From the NCBI GenBank assembly GCA_037447655.1, contig JBBHKE010002548.1:33487-60986 (forward strand): DNA of 27,500 nucleotides, in the 5' to 3' direction. How positions within the stretch are numbered: the stretch's first letter is position 1; every line of letters starts with the position of its first letter. Shown one piece after another: positions 18,355-27,205 of the stretch. A model generated the notes under the pieces. It was not told the DNA's origin. It was given only the letters and a program-made list of their open reading frames with translations, and did no database searches. The DNA is from Zygnema cylindricum. Its lineage: Eukaryota > Streptophyta > Zygnematophyceae > Zygnematales > Zygnemataceae. The translations under genes and the position numbers were made by a program.

Positions 18355-19206
18355 AGACAAAATTAGGGAATTGAAAAGGGAACTCTTAAGTTGAGTTAAG
18401 AGCAATATTGTAAGGAAATCTTAAGTGGATTCCAAATGTTAGATGCAAAATCTGTGGTCACACCTTTGGATCCTACGTCTTAGTTGATAAGTTTGAGAAT
18501 GAAATCATTATCAATGTTCCATATCGAGAAACAATTGGATGTCTGATGTATCTTAGTGTGGGAACAAGATCAGACATTTCACCAGCAGTTAGCATTGTAA
18601 ATCGATATTGTTAAAAACCTAAGAGAACACATTGGGAAAGTGTCAAGAGAATTTTGAGATATTAAGTCGGAACCATGAGTGTGGGATTTGTGTACAATTC
18701 AGATGTAGACTTGGAATGTTATGGATATTGTGATGCCGATTGGGGAGGAGATTTCGATTCGGGAAAATCGACATCTAGTTATGCATTTATTTTATGCAGA
18801 CTTGCTATTTATTGGAGTTCAAGATTGCAACCGACTGTGGCGTTGAGTTCAACTGAGGCGTAGTATATGGCTGCCTGTCATGAAGCAAATGCATCAATTT
18901 GGATAAAAATGATGATGAGTGAGATTGGTCGTTGTAATGACTGCATGACTATTTATTCCGATAGCATTTCTAGTATTGCCTTTGCCAAAGATCATGTTTT
19001 TCACAAAATAACAAAGCACATTTGAATACAGGGGCATTATATTCACGACTTAGTACATGGTTAGGAGATAAAGTTTATTTCTGTACCTACGGGTGTGGAA
19101 GCACCTGAAATGTTAACTAAGTTTGCAGTTAGTGGTTTGTTTGAAAGAGGTAGGCCTAAGCTAAGATTGTTCTAGTATGTTTTAATTCTCCCATTGAGAG
19201 GGGAAA
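18355..19206 (+). pseudogene. Second copia family: RT/RNase H 3' relic, opposite strand
   Basis: Read with several stops, the + strand gives VPYRETIGCLMYLSVGTRSD, KPKRTHWESVKRILRY, ECYGYCDADWGGDFDSGKST, IYWSSRLQPTVALSSTEA, AACHEA, IYSDSISSIAFAKDHVFH and ISVPTGVEAPEMLTKFA. These are the end of RT and the whole copia RNase H, with D (DADW), E (SSTEA) and D (YSDS) in order. In-frame stops occur where Glu, Tyr or Leu are expected (for example STEA-stop-YMAA), so it is an old copy. It ends in a purine tract GAGAGGGGAAA (19196-19206). It is clearly a different family from the minus-strand copia. Confidence 0.85.
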
Positions 19207-19820
19207 TGTTAGGTTTTGTTTCATTGGTACGAATCCTTACGTGACTTTGTTTTATGAGCCGCGGATTTTGTTCTTGGTCCAGTACGGACTTTCAAGTTCA
19301 CGTGACATGTTGTTTTGCAACAGCATGCGGTTTTGTCGTTGCTATTCACTTAAATATGGGCGTCAAAATAGAACACGAAGTAGAATTAATTCAATATTGT
19401 TTTGTACTTAGGGATTTATATAATTGAGATAAAGGCTGAATTTTATAGAGATGCATCTGTCTTGACTTGTTTTTTTTATTTGGAAGAGTTAATACTACGC
19501 TAGACTTTTATTTTTCAAGTTTCGTAAAGCATGAACTTTATCCTTATGGTTGCAAGGCGTTCCTTTTAGCCAAGGCAAGATGGTGAGACTGTCGGTCAGT
19601 GTTCTTTAGTCTATTGTGCCTCAAAATCTTGTACCCAATGAAAAAAACAACTGAATCATGGACTTTGTAAAACACATAAACATTCGATCACCATTGCATA
19701 CATAATGGCAACCACAAAGTCAAAGCTACAGTAAGATGTTAGAAAGTACGATTTTGTGTAATAACAATTTCCGTCGAGGTGTACGATTTGAGGCGCATAA
19801 TGATACTTTATCTACTAACA
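19207..19820 (+). repeat. 3' LTR of the second copia family (about 614 bp)
   Basis: TGTTAGGTTTTG begins immediately after the polypurine tract. The most plausible end is ACTAACA at 19814-19820, giving TGTTAG/CTAACA ends, though this border is a guess. A TTTATATAA TATA-like box lies near 19415-19423. No PBS or second LTR is present in the window. Confidence 0.55.
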
Positions 19821-20129
19821 CGATATATCGTTAGAGGTGACACATGACTAATATTTGCTGAGGGTGATGTTGAAACCAGGAGTGCCATACCGCTTCGTAA
19901 TAAAGGGTCACACGAGACAATTTGAGATGAAAGATATGAAATGTGATCGAGCAATCCAATTAGACCCACTTAAAGTGAACGCACACACATGCTAAATCCA
20001 CATTGGACCACATTTAACCACTTCATTAGGCATGTCATTACGGATATAGTCATGACGGGGATAAATGGGCATGTAGAACAAAAATTCCATTACGGCTTTC
20101 AAAACAAGCCTTCAAAATCAATAGAGTGA
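19821..20129. other. No recognisable gene
   Basis: About 300 bp of unassigned AT-rich sequence between the + strand copia LTR and the split solo LTR. AGTGA at 20125-20129 is the left half of the proposed TSD of that solo LTR. Confidence 0.4.
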
Positions 20130-20727
20130 TGAAATTATGCGTGCTCCATAGTTACACAGATCTAGCAGATCCACTAAGCACTCAAGGATAAAGTCAAGTT
20201 GCTCACTTTCACAGACCACATGTGCCACCCAAGCACTCACATACTCTGACTTGATACACCATAGTATAGTTTTGACTCCCCAGAGTCAATAGCAAAAAGA
20301 ATCAGTGAATTTGTCCCCTAGACATTCAATTATCCCTTGCCAAAGTTTGGCTTTTTTACAGATGCTCTCTCAAAGAGAGGCGGCTACCTACCAATTTGCC
20401 TAAGTCCTAAACCTCTTTCTAAACCCCCTCCTACTAGTGTACACCACCAATCATATCACTGTGTAGTACAATAAGGTTCAATAAGGTACAGGTGTCGCTG
20501 TACTTCTTATATGGCCATAGTACGCCACCAATCATATCACTGTGTAGTACAATAAGGTACAAGTGTCGCTGTACTTCTTATACGGCCATAGTTCTAAATT
20601 GCCCTCCGGCTGACACCTGTTATCCTAATATTGGCAGATGCTTCCCCCAAATCGCCCTCTATCCAATGATATTTCCACATGTCATCCAATGACACGTCAT
20701 TTGCAAACCACCTGAAATTTAGGCGGC
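20130..20727 (-). repeat. Solo LTR, left part (598 bp)
   Basis: It begins TGAAATTATGCG (LTR 3' tip on the minus strand). TGCTCCAT, ACACAGA, GCAG.TCC, GCCACCC, CTCTGAC, CAAAAAGAATC, CCAATCA and CCACATGTCATCC follow in the order seen in LTR-B and LTR-E. It breaks off at 20727, where another LTR starts. The missing part is at 24987-25438. Confidence 0.75.
20438..20590. repeat. Tandem duplication inside the solo LTR (about 70-80 bp)
   Basis: ACCACCAATCATATCACTGT and the following GTAC-containing segment through CTTCTTATAYGGCCATAGT occur twice in a row (first near 20440-20520, second near 20523-20591). The first copy has an extra TTCAATAAGG. This doubles the CCAAT/GTAC segment of the LTR promoter. 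Confidence 0.8.
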
Positions 20728-21940
20728 GCCACACAGAATGCAAAGTCCAAAGGAAGCTAATCTAAATAGTCCGAATCAAGTTAATATAAACTGATGATTG
20801 ACCCCACAACAGAACCCATTACAGCTTCACCCCACAGAATAAGACTCTTGTGCTCATTTCACTACACGTAAAGAAAATAGAGTTTATATTCCCAACTTTG
20901 ACTTTCCTTAAAATGCAGCACCTGGCAGTAAAACTCTGACCGACTACACCCCTGTGTAGCCTAGACTCCCCTGAGTCCGCAGCAACAAGAATCACTGAAT
21001 TTGGTCAACTGAATTGATATTGGTCAACTGATTTGATAGTTATGGCTGGCCAAAGTTTGCCATTTATACAAGGTGTTCTTTGAGAGAGGCATCTACCTAC
21101 CAGAAATATTCTAAGTTCTAGTCCCTCTCTAAACCCCTTCTACTGAAGTACGGCGCCAATCACAGGACTGTACCGTACATAAAAGTACAGGCGCCGGAGT
21201 ACTTTCTGTACGGAAACGGTACGACAAGACCATACAGGTGACAAATGTCACATCCAAACTTGTTATCTTGCGCTCCGGAGATTCCGCAATCCTCCAGCGT
21301 ATTTCCACGTGTCATCCCGAGTGGCGGCGTCAGAAAACGCCAAGGCGGCCATTCCGGAATCTCGGCTCGTACCATGGTCGTCGATTAAATCCAGCATTTA
21401 ATTCTCCCCGTCGAAAATATGTGCGCGGTATTTGTTTCGCTGACGAAACAAATGCGCGGTATTAGTTTCGTGAAGTACCATAAATCGTACTACTCTAAAC
21501 TGTATCTATGTGCTAAGAATCTATTCGCGCCGTTAAATGAATTCGTCTACGCGTACAGATTTTATATAGTTATCAAACCGCATACGTCCTAGCACTAGTC
21601 CTAGATTAAACGGACAAAGCTAACGGCTATGAACGGCAGGTACCAGGATCAATTCCTGGGTCCGTCAATAGTTTTAGTAAACCCATCTATTTTCTTCTAC
21701 GTGTCTGCTACAAAGCTTTAGGCAGCCATGGCTCTATCACCCTACCCAGCCTTCAGTGACTACAACCAGTGTGGGGGCTTGGTGAAGGGAGTTAGAGGTA
21801 GACCGCCTCTACATTTTTCCTATTATAATACAGACCTAGAAAATACTCAAATATCAACAAAAGTTGTCATTCCGCGCCATCGGCTTTTTTTTGCGTCGTT
21901 CGATTGATGTAACAAATGAATCGTGTCCGTCTAAAATACC
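20728..21940 (-). repeat. 3' LTR of the nested copia element (LTR-D2)
   Basis: It aligns throughout with 23750-24986 at high identity. The outermost approximately 21 bp of the U5 tip (TCAAATTCTATGGG...) is absent. The minus-strand start is at 21940, next to a long polypurine tract. Contents: TATA box (TATAAAT, minus) at 21062-21068, seven GTAC cores at 21148-21222, G-box at 21306-21311, doubled GCGCGGTATT near 21424-21465, A-box-like TAGATTAAACGG (21602-21613) and B-box-like GGATCAATTCC (21646-21656), the latter inside a perfect CCAGG/CCTGG stem (+ strand). Confidence 0.85.
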
Positions 21941-21942
21941 CG

Positions 21943-21976
21943 GCTTTCTTTTTTTATTTCTTTTCCTTTTCTTTTC
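21943..21976 (-). other. Polypurine tract of the nested element
   Basis: On the minus strand this is an unbroken A/G-rich run, apart from one T, ending GAAAGCCGGG next to the LTR start. It is longer than the 13-base tract of the other element. Read as protein it gives the Lys/Arg-rich stretch seen at the end of the local frame, so that basic tail is not a real domain. Confidence 0.7.
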
Positions 21977-22405
21977 ATAAAACTTTAAGAAAATACTCTC
22001 GCACTTGAAACAGTGCATTAGATGAACCGAAATAATTGCATCACACATTTTATTTAGCATCCCACTTTTCATAAATCTGAGCAAAGATTTTATCCATCTC
22101 ATCTTCTTTCCATCCACACTAAATCCGATTTCCCTCTTGCAATTCAAACAGCCAGCCCCATCTCCAATCTGCAACACATGCCCAAGTGCTAACCCTTTTA
22201 CAGGCACACCTTCATAAATGCCATCACTCCCTACAATGATGTTAAACCAATTACCCGCAAAAAATGAACTTTCCTCACTCTCTCCCATGGATTTCTTTCC
22301 ACTCTCTCTTTCTAAATTTATTCCTAATAAATATTTCTCTTCCCCTAAACCTTTCAATAAATATTCCTCTTCTCCCCTATCTTTTAAAACTCCTTCTATT
22401 TTCAC
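21960..22405 (-). pseudogene. RT/RNase H fragments of the nested copia element
   Basis: The frame 22405-21854 contains recognisable pieces of copia pol in order: LGEEKYLLGINLERESGKK (compare MGEAKYILGIQVERDRKRK), LGHVLQIGDGAGCLNCK (compare SGYVLYVGDGACCWSSK), MRWIKSLL, KMCDAIISVHLMHCFKCESI (compare IFCDNQAAIAISANPKHHFK). The YVDD box, the palm, most of RNase H and the first two RNase H acidic residues are missing. It cannot be functional. Confidence 0.8.
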
Positions 22406-22800
22406 TTATCCCCTTTCCTCGGAATCCGTTGAAGTCTCCCTTTCCGACCAGTTTTCTGTTTTCAAAATATCTATAAAATTATCCTCATTAATTTTATCTT
22501 TCCCATTTTCACTGATGGATCCTAAATCTGACTTTCTCATTTCTACGTCATTCACTCTACACTCCTCGACATCCTCAAGTACCTCCTCTCTTTTTACTTC
22601 CCTTATACCTCCAAAAGCACAATGTTGCCTTCGTGGAATTTTTGTGTACTTTTCTCTCTTCTCCATTCAACCGATGTGAAGAAGCTCCAAGATAGCTTCA
22701 TCCTCTTTCTCCTCTTCCCCTTCTTCCTCCTCATTCACACTCCAACTTCTAAGTTCTTCCAAACGAGGACACTCCTCCATATAGTGACGCGGTTTCCTAC
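22406..22800 (-). pseudogene. Zinc-knuckle and spacer relic of the nested element
   Basis: The segment 22801-22769 encodes CRKPRHYMEEC, the last three ligands (C, H, C) of a Gag zinc knuckle; the first Cys is lost. After an acidic spacer, KIPRRQHCAFGG (about 22646-22610) matches the VEIPRRQKCAYGG that precedes the protease in the complete copia element. The sequence then passes directly to acidic residues resembling the linker after integrase, without DSGA, HHCC or DDE motifs. An internal deletion of roughly 2.5 kb is implied. Confidence 0.7.
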
Positions 22801-22807
22801 AAGAGAA

Positions 22808-23773
22808 TCAAACCCCTTGTTTCAAAGCTCCCCTTTCTTTTCCTCTCCCTCTCTTTCCACCAAAGTTGCGATAAGGTTTACCTTTGTCTTTATTCCTCTC
22901 ACTACGCTTCCGCTCGTCACCGCCGTTCCTCACATCACGCTTCCGCCAGTCACCACCAGCTGTAAATGCAGTCTCCCTGTCACTTCCATTACGAAGCTCG
23001 AAAGTGCTTTCCCTCACAAGAATTATCCCCATGGTAATGCTCCAAGTCTATGAGGAGACATCCATTCCCTGCATACGATAAATGATGTCTTCGTACTCAT
23101 TTTGGAGTTTCATGATTAGTGTGTTAATCTTTCTCTTCTCAGATTCTACATATCCCGCACTAGCAAGCTCAACATATAACGCAGCAATATCATTGCAAAA
23201 CTCTATCATGCTACCGCCTTTATAAACATAGGCCTCTATTTCTTGTTTTACTAACCGCTGCCTCTGTATAGTCTCACTCTTATAAATCTGAATTAGTGTT
23301 TCCCAGATTTCCGAAGACTTGGTTAACTTAAAAGAGTGATAGCTATGGACTTAGACACATATCTAAGTATGAGATGTTTTGCTATAGTGTTTTTATATTC
23401 CCATATTTTTTTATCATTTTCTTCAGTTTTAATCCATACGAGTGGTACCATAGCTGAGAGCCTAGCAACCCTCACCATACGTGTCCCTTTATCCTTCTCC
23501 CCTAATTCCCCATTCACGGCAAGATTTTTCCCTTCACCTTCTGTTGCATCTGAACTCCGGTTGATATTTTGGGTAGCCTCAGATGATTCTCCATAGTAAG
23601 CTCCTCCAAAGCCATGTGGCGCACATCTCACTTGTCCCGAAACAATTCCCCAATAGTGCTTCTCGAAAAGCAATCCCTCCATCGTGAACTCCCAATAAGT
23701 GAAGTCTGTTCCATTGAACATAGGCACCCTAGATGGTGGGCCCATAACCTCAAATTCTATGGGCTCCATTGCC
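22808..23773 (-). pseudogene. Gag of the nested copia element
   Basis: From the LTR-borne ATG (23773) the protein reads MEPIEFEVMGPPSRVPMFNG, FTYWEFTMEGLLFEKHYWGI, KHLILRYVSK. A frameshift near 23330 moves it to a frame with SSEIWETLIQIYKSETIQRQ, FCNDIAALYVELASAG and LIMKLQNEYEDIIYRMQ. TAG lies at 23050-23048, then GIILVRESTFELRNGSDRE. The layout equals Gag of the larger element with moderate identity. Two lesions in about 320 codons mean Gag was maintained far better than pol, suggesting a non-autonomous line that kept gag. The start again lies in the LTR and the frame crosses the primer-binding site. Confidence 0.85.
23735..23749 (-). other. Primer-binding site, half initiator tRNA-Met
   Basis: GGTTATGGGCCCACC, identical to the site at 17701-17715, directly after the LTR (LTR tip GAATTTGA here, TTTCA in the other element). 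The next base (A) also fits the tRNA, extending the match to 16. The ATG inside the site is in the Gag frame. Confidence 0.85.
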
Positions 23774-24115
23774 ACACAGAATTTGCAGGTCCAAAGGAAG
23801 CTAATGTAGATAGTGCCGACTCCAAGTGAATATAAACCCAAATGATTGACCCCTTGACAATCAAAACCCCATTACAGCTTCACCCATGTGAAATAAGACT
23901 TTCTGTGTCCTCAGTTTCACTACACAATGCAAAGTTAGAATATGAGTTTAGGATAACATTCCCCACTTTGACTTTTCCTTAGAAATGCAGCCACCCACGC
24001 AGGCAAAAACTCTGACCGAACACACCTCTGTGTAGCGTGGACTCCCTGAGTCTACAGCAACAAGAATCACTGAATTTGGTCAACTAAATTGATAGTTATG
24101 GCTGGCCATAGTTTG

Positions 24116-24124
24116 CCATTTATA
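24116..24124 (-). promoter_or_regulatory. TATA box of the nested element LTR
   Basis: TATAAATGG on the minus strand, conserved at 21060-21068 in the partner LTR. It is preceded by the conserved GTAC/CCAAT segment 80-150 bp upstream. Confidence 0.6.
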
Positions 24125-24203
24125 CAAGGTGTTCTCTGAGAGAGGCATCTACCTACCAGAAATATTCTAAGTTCTAGTCCCTCTCTAAACCCCTTCTATT
24201 GAA

Positions 24204-24367
24204 GTACGGCGCCAATCACCGGAGTATAACGTACATAAAAGTACAGGCGTCGGAGTACTTTCTGTACGGAAACAGTATGACAGGACCATACAGGTGACAA
24301 ATGTCACATCCAAACTTGTCATCTTGCGCTCCGGAGATTCCGCAATCCTCCAGCGTATTTCCACGTG
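24204..24367 (-). promoter_or_regulatory. GTAC array, CCAAT box and G-box in the LTR
   Basis: Five GTAC cores in 64 bp, a CCAAT box (on the + strand) among them and CACGTG at 24362. The same set in the same order is at 11315-11478, 12625-12788, 18025-18188 and 21148-21311. GTAC is the core bound by plant SBP-domain factors, and CACGTG by bHLH/bZIP factors (established). Use by this element is an inference. Confidence 0.5.
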
Positions 24368-24986
24368 TCATCCGGAGTGGCGGCGTTAGAAAATGCCAAG
24401 GCGGCCATTCCGAAATCTTGGCTCGAACCATGGCCGTCGATTAAATCCAGCATTTAATTCTCCCCGTCGAAAATATGTGCGCGGTATTTGTTTCGCCGAC
24501 GAAACAAATGCGCGGTATTAGTTTCGTGAAGTACCATAAATCTTACTACTCTAAACTGTATCTATGTGCTAAAAATCAATTCGCGCCGTTAAATGAATTC
24601 GTCTACGCGTACAGATTTATATAGTTATCAAACCGCATACGTCCTAGCACTAGTCCTAGACTAAACGGACAAAGCTAACGGCTATGTTGATGGACGGCAG
24701 GTACTAGGATCAATTCTTGGGTTCGAACTCATTTATATTCTGCTACCTGTCTGCTACAAAGCTTTAGGCAGCCATGGCTCTATCACCCTACCCAGCCTTT
24801 AGTGACTACAACAAGTGTGGGGGCTTGGTGAAGGGAGTTAGAGGTAGACCGCCTCTACATTTTTTCTATTATAATACAAACCTAGAAAATACTCAAATAT
24901 CAACAAAAGTTGTCATTCCGCGCCATCGGCTTTTTTGTGCGCCGTTCGATTGATGTAACAAATGAATCGTGTCCGTCTAAAATACA

Positions 24987-25438
24987 CGGCGTTGATTTGG
25001 TTCATATATGTGTATAGTAGGTTCATGTTTCTATGTGTACATTTTTGTAATGCTAGTTAAATGGTTTACTGCATTAATTTTGGTATAATACATTATCAAA
25101 CCTATATGCTTTCAGTGATCTACTACGACTTACCGGTTAGAGCTAACGGCTACACCTTGCTCTACCGGTACTAGGTTCAAGTCCTGTCGAACTCACCTTT
25201 TTGGTATAGTGACTTATGTTACTCTCTCTTCCTACCTGCCTTTTCAGGCAGCCATAGCTCTCTGTCTCTCTCATAAATCTTCAGTGACTGCGGCAAGTTT
25301 GGGGATCTTAGAGAGAGATCGGATAGTAGCTATCATGGAGATAAATACTCCTAATTTATATATCTTTCCTTTTATCTTTTTAAACCTAAACAAGACCAGA
25401 TAGAAAAACATTAACTTGAAAATACACAAATCTCAACA
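24987..25438 (-). repeat. Solo LTR, right part (452 bp)
   Basis: It continues the LTR broken at 20727: the A/B-box module (GGTTCAAGTCC at 25174-25184), GGCAGCCATAGCTCTCT, TCAGTGACTGCGGCAAG, TAGAGAGAGATCGG and the LTR start TGTTGAGATTTG at 25438. With 20130-20727 it totals 1050 bp, against 1048 bp for LTR-B. The flanking 5 bp are AGTAA (25439-25443) and AGTGA (20125-20129), one mismatch, as expected for an old copia TSD. No internal sequence of that element is adjacent, so it is a solo LTR. Confidence 0.78.
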
Positions 25439-26700
25439 AGTAAAACACAAATAGGTTGTAGGCTTCAATTGACAACACATTGGTATACTAAAGTGTCTAA
25501 TTAGATTAGAAAGAGTAGTGAATAACTTTTTTCTAAATTCAATTGGTATATAGGGGTTACAAGTGTTTGAAACCATTCTAATCTTTTTGGGGGCTCACTC
25601 AAGCTTTCGCTAAGTGACCTCGTGACTATTCATTTGCTACAAAGTTGAACGCACTATCTCATCTATTCTATGTGGATGTGATCTACCTCTCTTTGCCTCT
25701 CCTTACCTCTCGTCATTCCTAGTTCTACATTGTGGTTATTCTAGTGGTCCTATTTTGTGATTACTTACGCTAAGTGTGTATGTTTGAGGATCCCTTCGAT
25801 GATGGACCAAAGTTATCAGATGGAAAAAGAAAGGCTCAGTATCCAAGCTTGTTTGATAAAAACAAAAATCCTAAAAGGAAACTTGTACAAAACAACAATT
25901 TCTAAAGAGGGACGTCTACATTCTCATTCAGGTGACACTCTTCTTTGTCTCAATTTCCAACTATTTATTATAATGTTGAACACTTGTACACCTTTGTGTG
26001 ACATTAAGCTTATAAAAGTCTCATGTGAGTTAAATATCTCCATCACTCAATTTCCCAAGTGAGACTAGGTAGGTGGATTCCCTTGAAATCCGTGGCTTGC
26101 CATTGTGGTTGGCAAAAAAACTACATAGCGTATTGTCATGCCCGGTCGATACCTATTGGCGCGCGTACAATTACAAGTGTTATGGCAGTAGTCATTAAAG
26201 CTAAAAAATTGCGACCAATGGAAATGCCAACTTTTACATATCTCGACAAGAACTCGATATATAGTAATCAGATTTATAAGACACCATTATTCCTATAATA
26301 ATCAAAAAACATTGAACTTGGGATCCCTAGTCTTTTGTTAACCTCTTCGAAAGCGCTTTTCTAAATTTGTTAATTTCATGATTTTAAACTCATAACATTT
26401 AGCGTATTAAACTTATCACACTCAGCAAAACTCTAAATCAGATGGAAACTATACTAATTTGCAAGCAAGCAAACCATCCAAGCCAACTAGTGAGCAAAAA
26501 TATGATCGCACGTGTTGTTTACTTGGATCATCAATGAAAAGTCAAGAGTAATCCCATATTGTGGTATTTGGCGTGTCACTATTGAATGTAAGTTAAAGTT
26601 TAGTTTTGTGAAAAATATATCATACTGATGAAAAATATTGATCAATGTCTAAGAATCATATATTCATCTTTAACATTATTCGTTGGTCTTTATTAAACAT
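25439..26700. other. AT-rich, no recognisable gene
   Basis: Frames at 25757-26062 and 26059-26298 (+) overlap by four bases but lack any domain I can recognise and have no codon-like regularity. I see no TIR, LTR or RNA signature. Confidence 0.4.
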
Positions 26701-26719
26701 GGGTGTAAGATATATATTT

Positions 26720-27205
26720 CTAAGGTTTGGTGTTTGATGTTTGATGTTAGATGTTTGCTTTTGAATGTTGCGTGTTGGGTGCATTATAGAAGGTGGGCGG
26801 TGGTGGTGGCTCTGAGTATGTGGTGGCGGATGTGGGATGTGGAGTTTGGGATGTTGGTAGATTATGGACATTGAATGTTGATTTCTATTTCATGTCTCAA
26901 GTTTGATGCCTAATTTCTCCAAGTTTGGTGTTGGACGATGGATTGTCGTTGGTGAGGACAAAGTTCTTAATGTTTAATTGTTGGATGTTAGGTGTTTGTT
27001 TTCTTTGTTTAGATGTTGTATTTTGAATTTTGAATGGTGAATAATGAACGGCGGATGGTGGGGGTGCAGAGGACGGGGTTGCATTTGTGGATGGTGGAAT
27101 GGTAGACGCCAAATATTGAACATTGTATTTTAATTTTATGTTTTGTTACTTTGATGTTTGATGTTTGATTTTTGGTTTTTGATATTTGATATTTCGAAAT
27201 TCCAT
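26720..27205. repeat. Degenerate TTTGATG minisatellite, duplicated block
   Basis: Variants of GTTTGATGTTTGATG recur at 26724-26760, 26930-27000 and 27150-27190. The blocks 26720-26880 and 26960-27140 have the same internal order: TTGATG array, GGCGG.GGTGG segment, then ATTGAA..TTG and ATTTCATG/ATTTTATG. This points to an old duplication of roughly 240 bp on top of the short repeat. The short frames over it are artefacts. Confidence 0.55.

Larger units (their letters stand above)
20728..24986 (-). mobile_element. Pol-deleted copia element nested in a solo LTR
   Basis: Two long LTRs (20728-21940 and 23750-24986) bracket about 1.8 kb that holds a PBS, a decayed gag, a zinc-knuckle relic and fragments of RT/RNase H. 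Protease and integrase are missing; the nearly complete copia has an internal region of about 4.35 kb. The element can only have moved with help in trans. CGGC borders both sides (20724-20727 and 24987-24990), which is compatible with a short or decayed TSD but is weak, since CGGC also follows the inner edge of the 3' LTR. Confidence 0.8.
23750..24986 (-). repeat. 5' LTR of the nested copia element (LTR-E, about 1237 bp)
   Basis: Minus-strand start TGTATTTTAGACGG at 24986. It carries a clear TATA box (TATAAATGG, minus) at 24116-24124 and, upstream of it, CCAAT (+ strand) at 24212, five GTAC cores at 24204-24267, a G-box at 24362-24367 and a doubled GCGCGGTATT around GTTTCG..CGAAAC at 24479-24519. 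Farther up U3, on the + strand, are A-box-like TAGACTAAACGG (24657-24668) and B-box-like GGATCAATTCT (24707-24717). The layout implies a transcript starting about 30 bp past the TATA box (near 24085), a U3 of about 900 bp and R-U5 of about 335 bp. Confidence 0.85.

Noticed and set aside
21602-21660. A complete tRNA gene
   Set aside because: A- and B-box-like segments and a T-arm are present, but no acceptor stem pairs in any copy, so I report it only as tRNA-like.
21854-22000. Lys/Arg-rich nuclear-localisation-like tail
   Set aside because: It is the polypurine tract and LTR read as protein.
22218-23081. Ser/Pro/Phe-rich + strand frames of 65-153 codons
   Set aside because: They are antisense shadows of the purine-rich gag/spacer region of the nested copia element.
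25757-26298. Two adjacent + strand frames (101 and 79 codons) as a possible gene
   Set aside because: No domain, no splice-compatible structure and no compositional difference from the surrounding AT-rich DNA.
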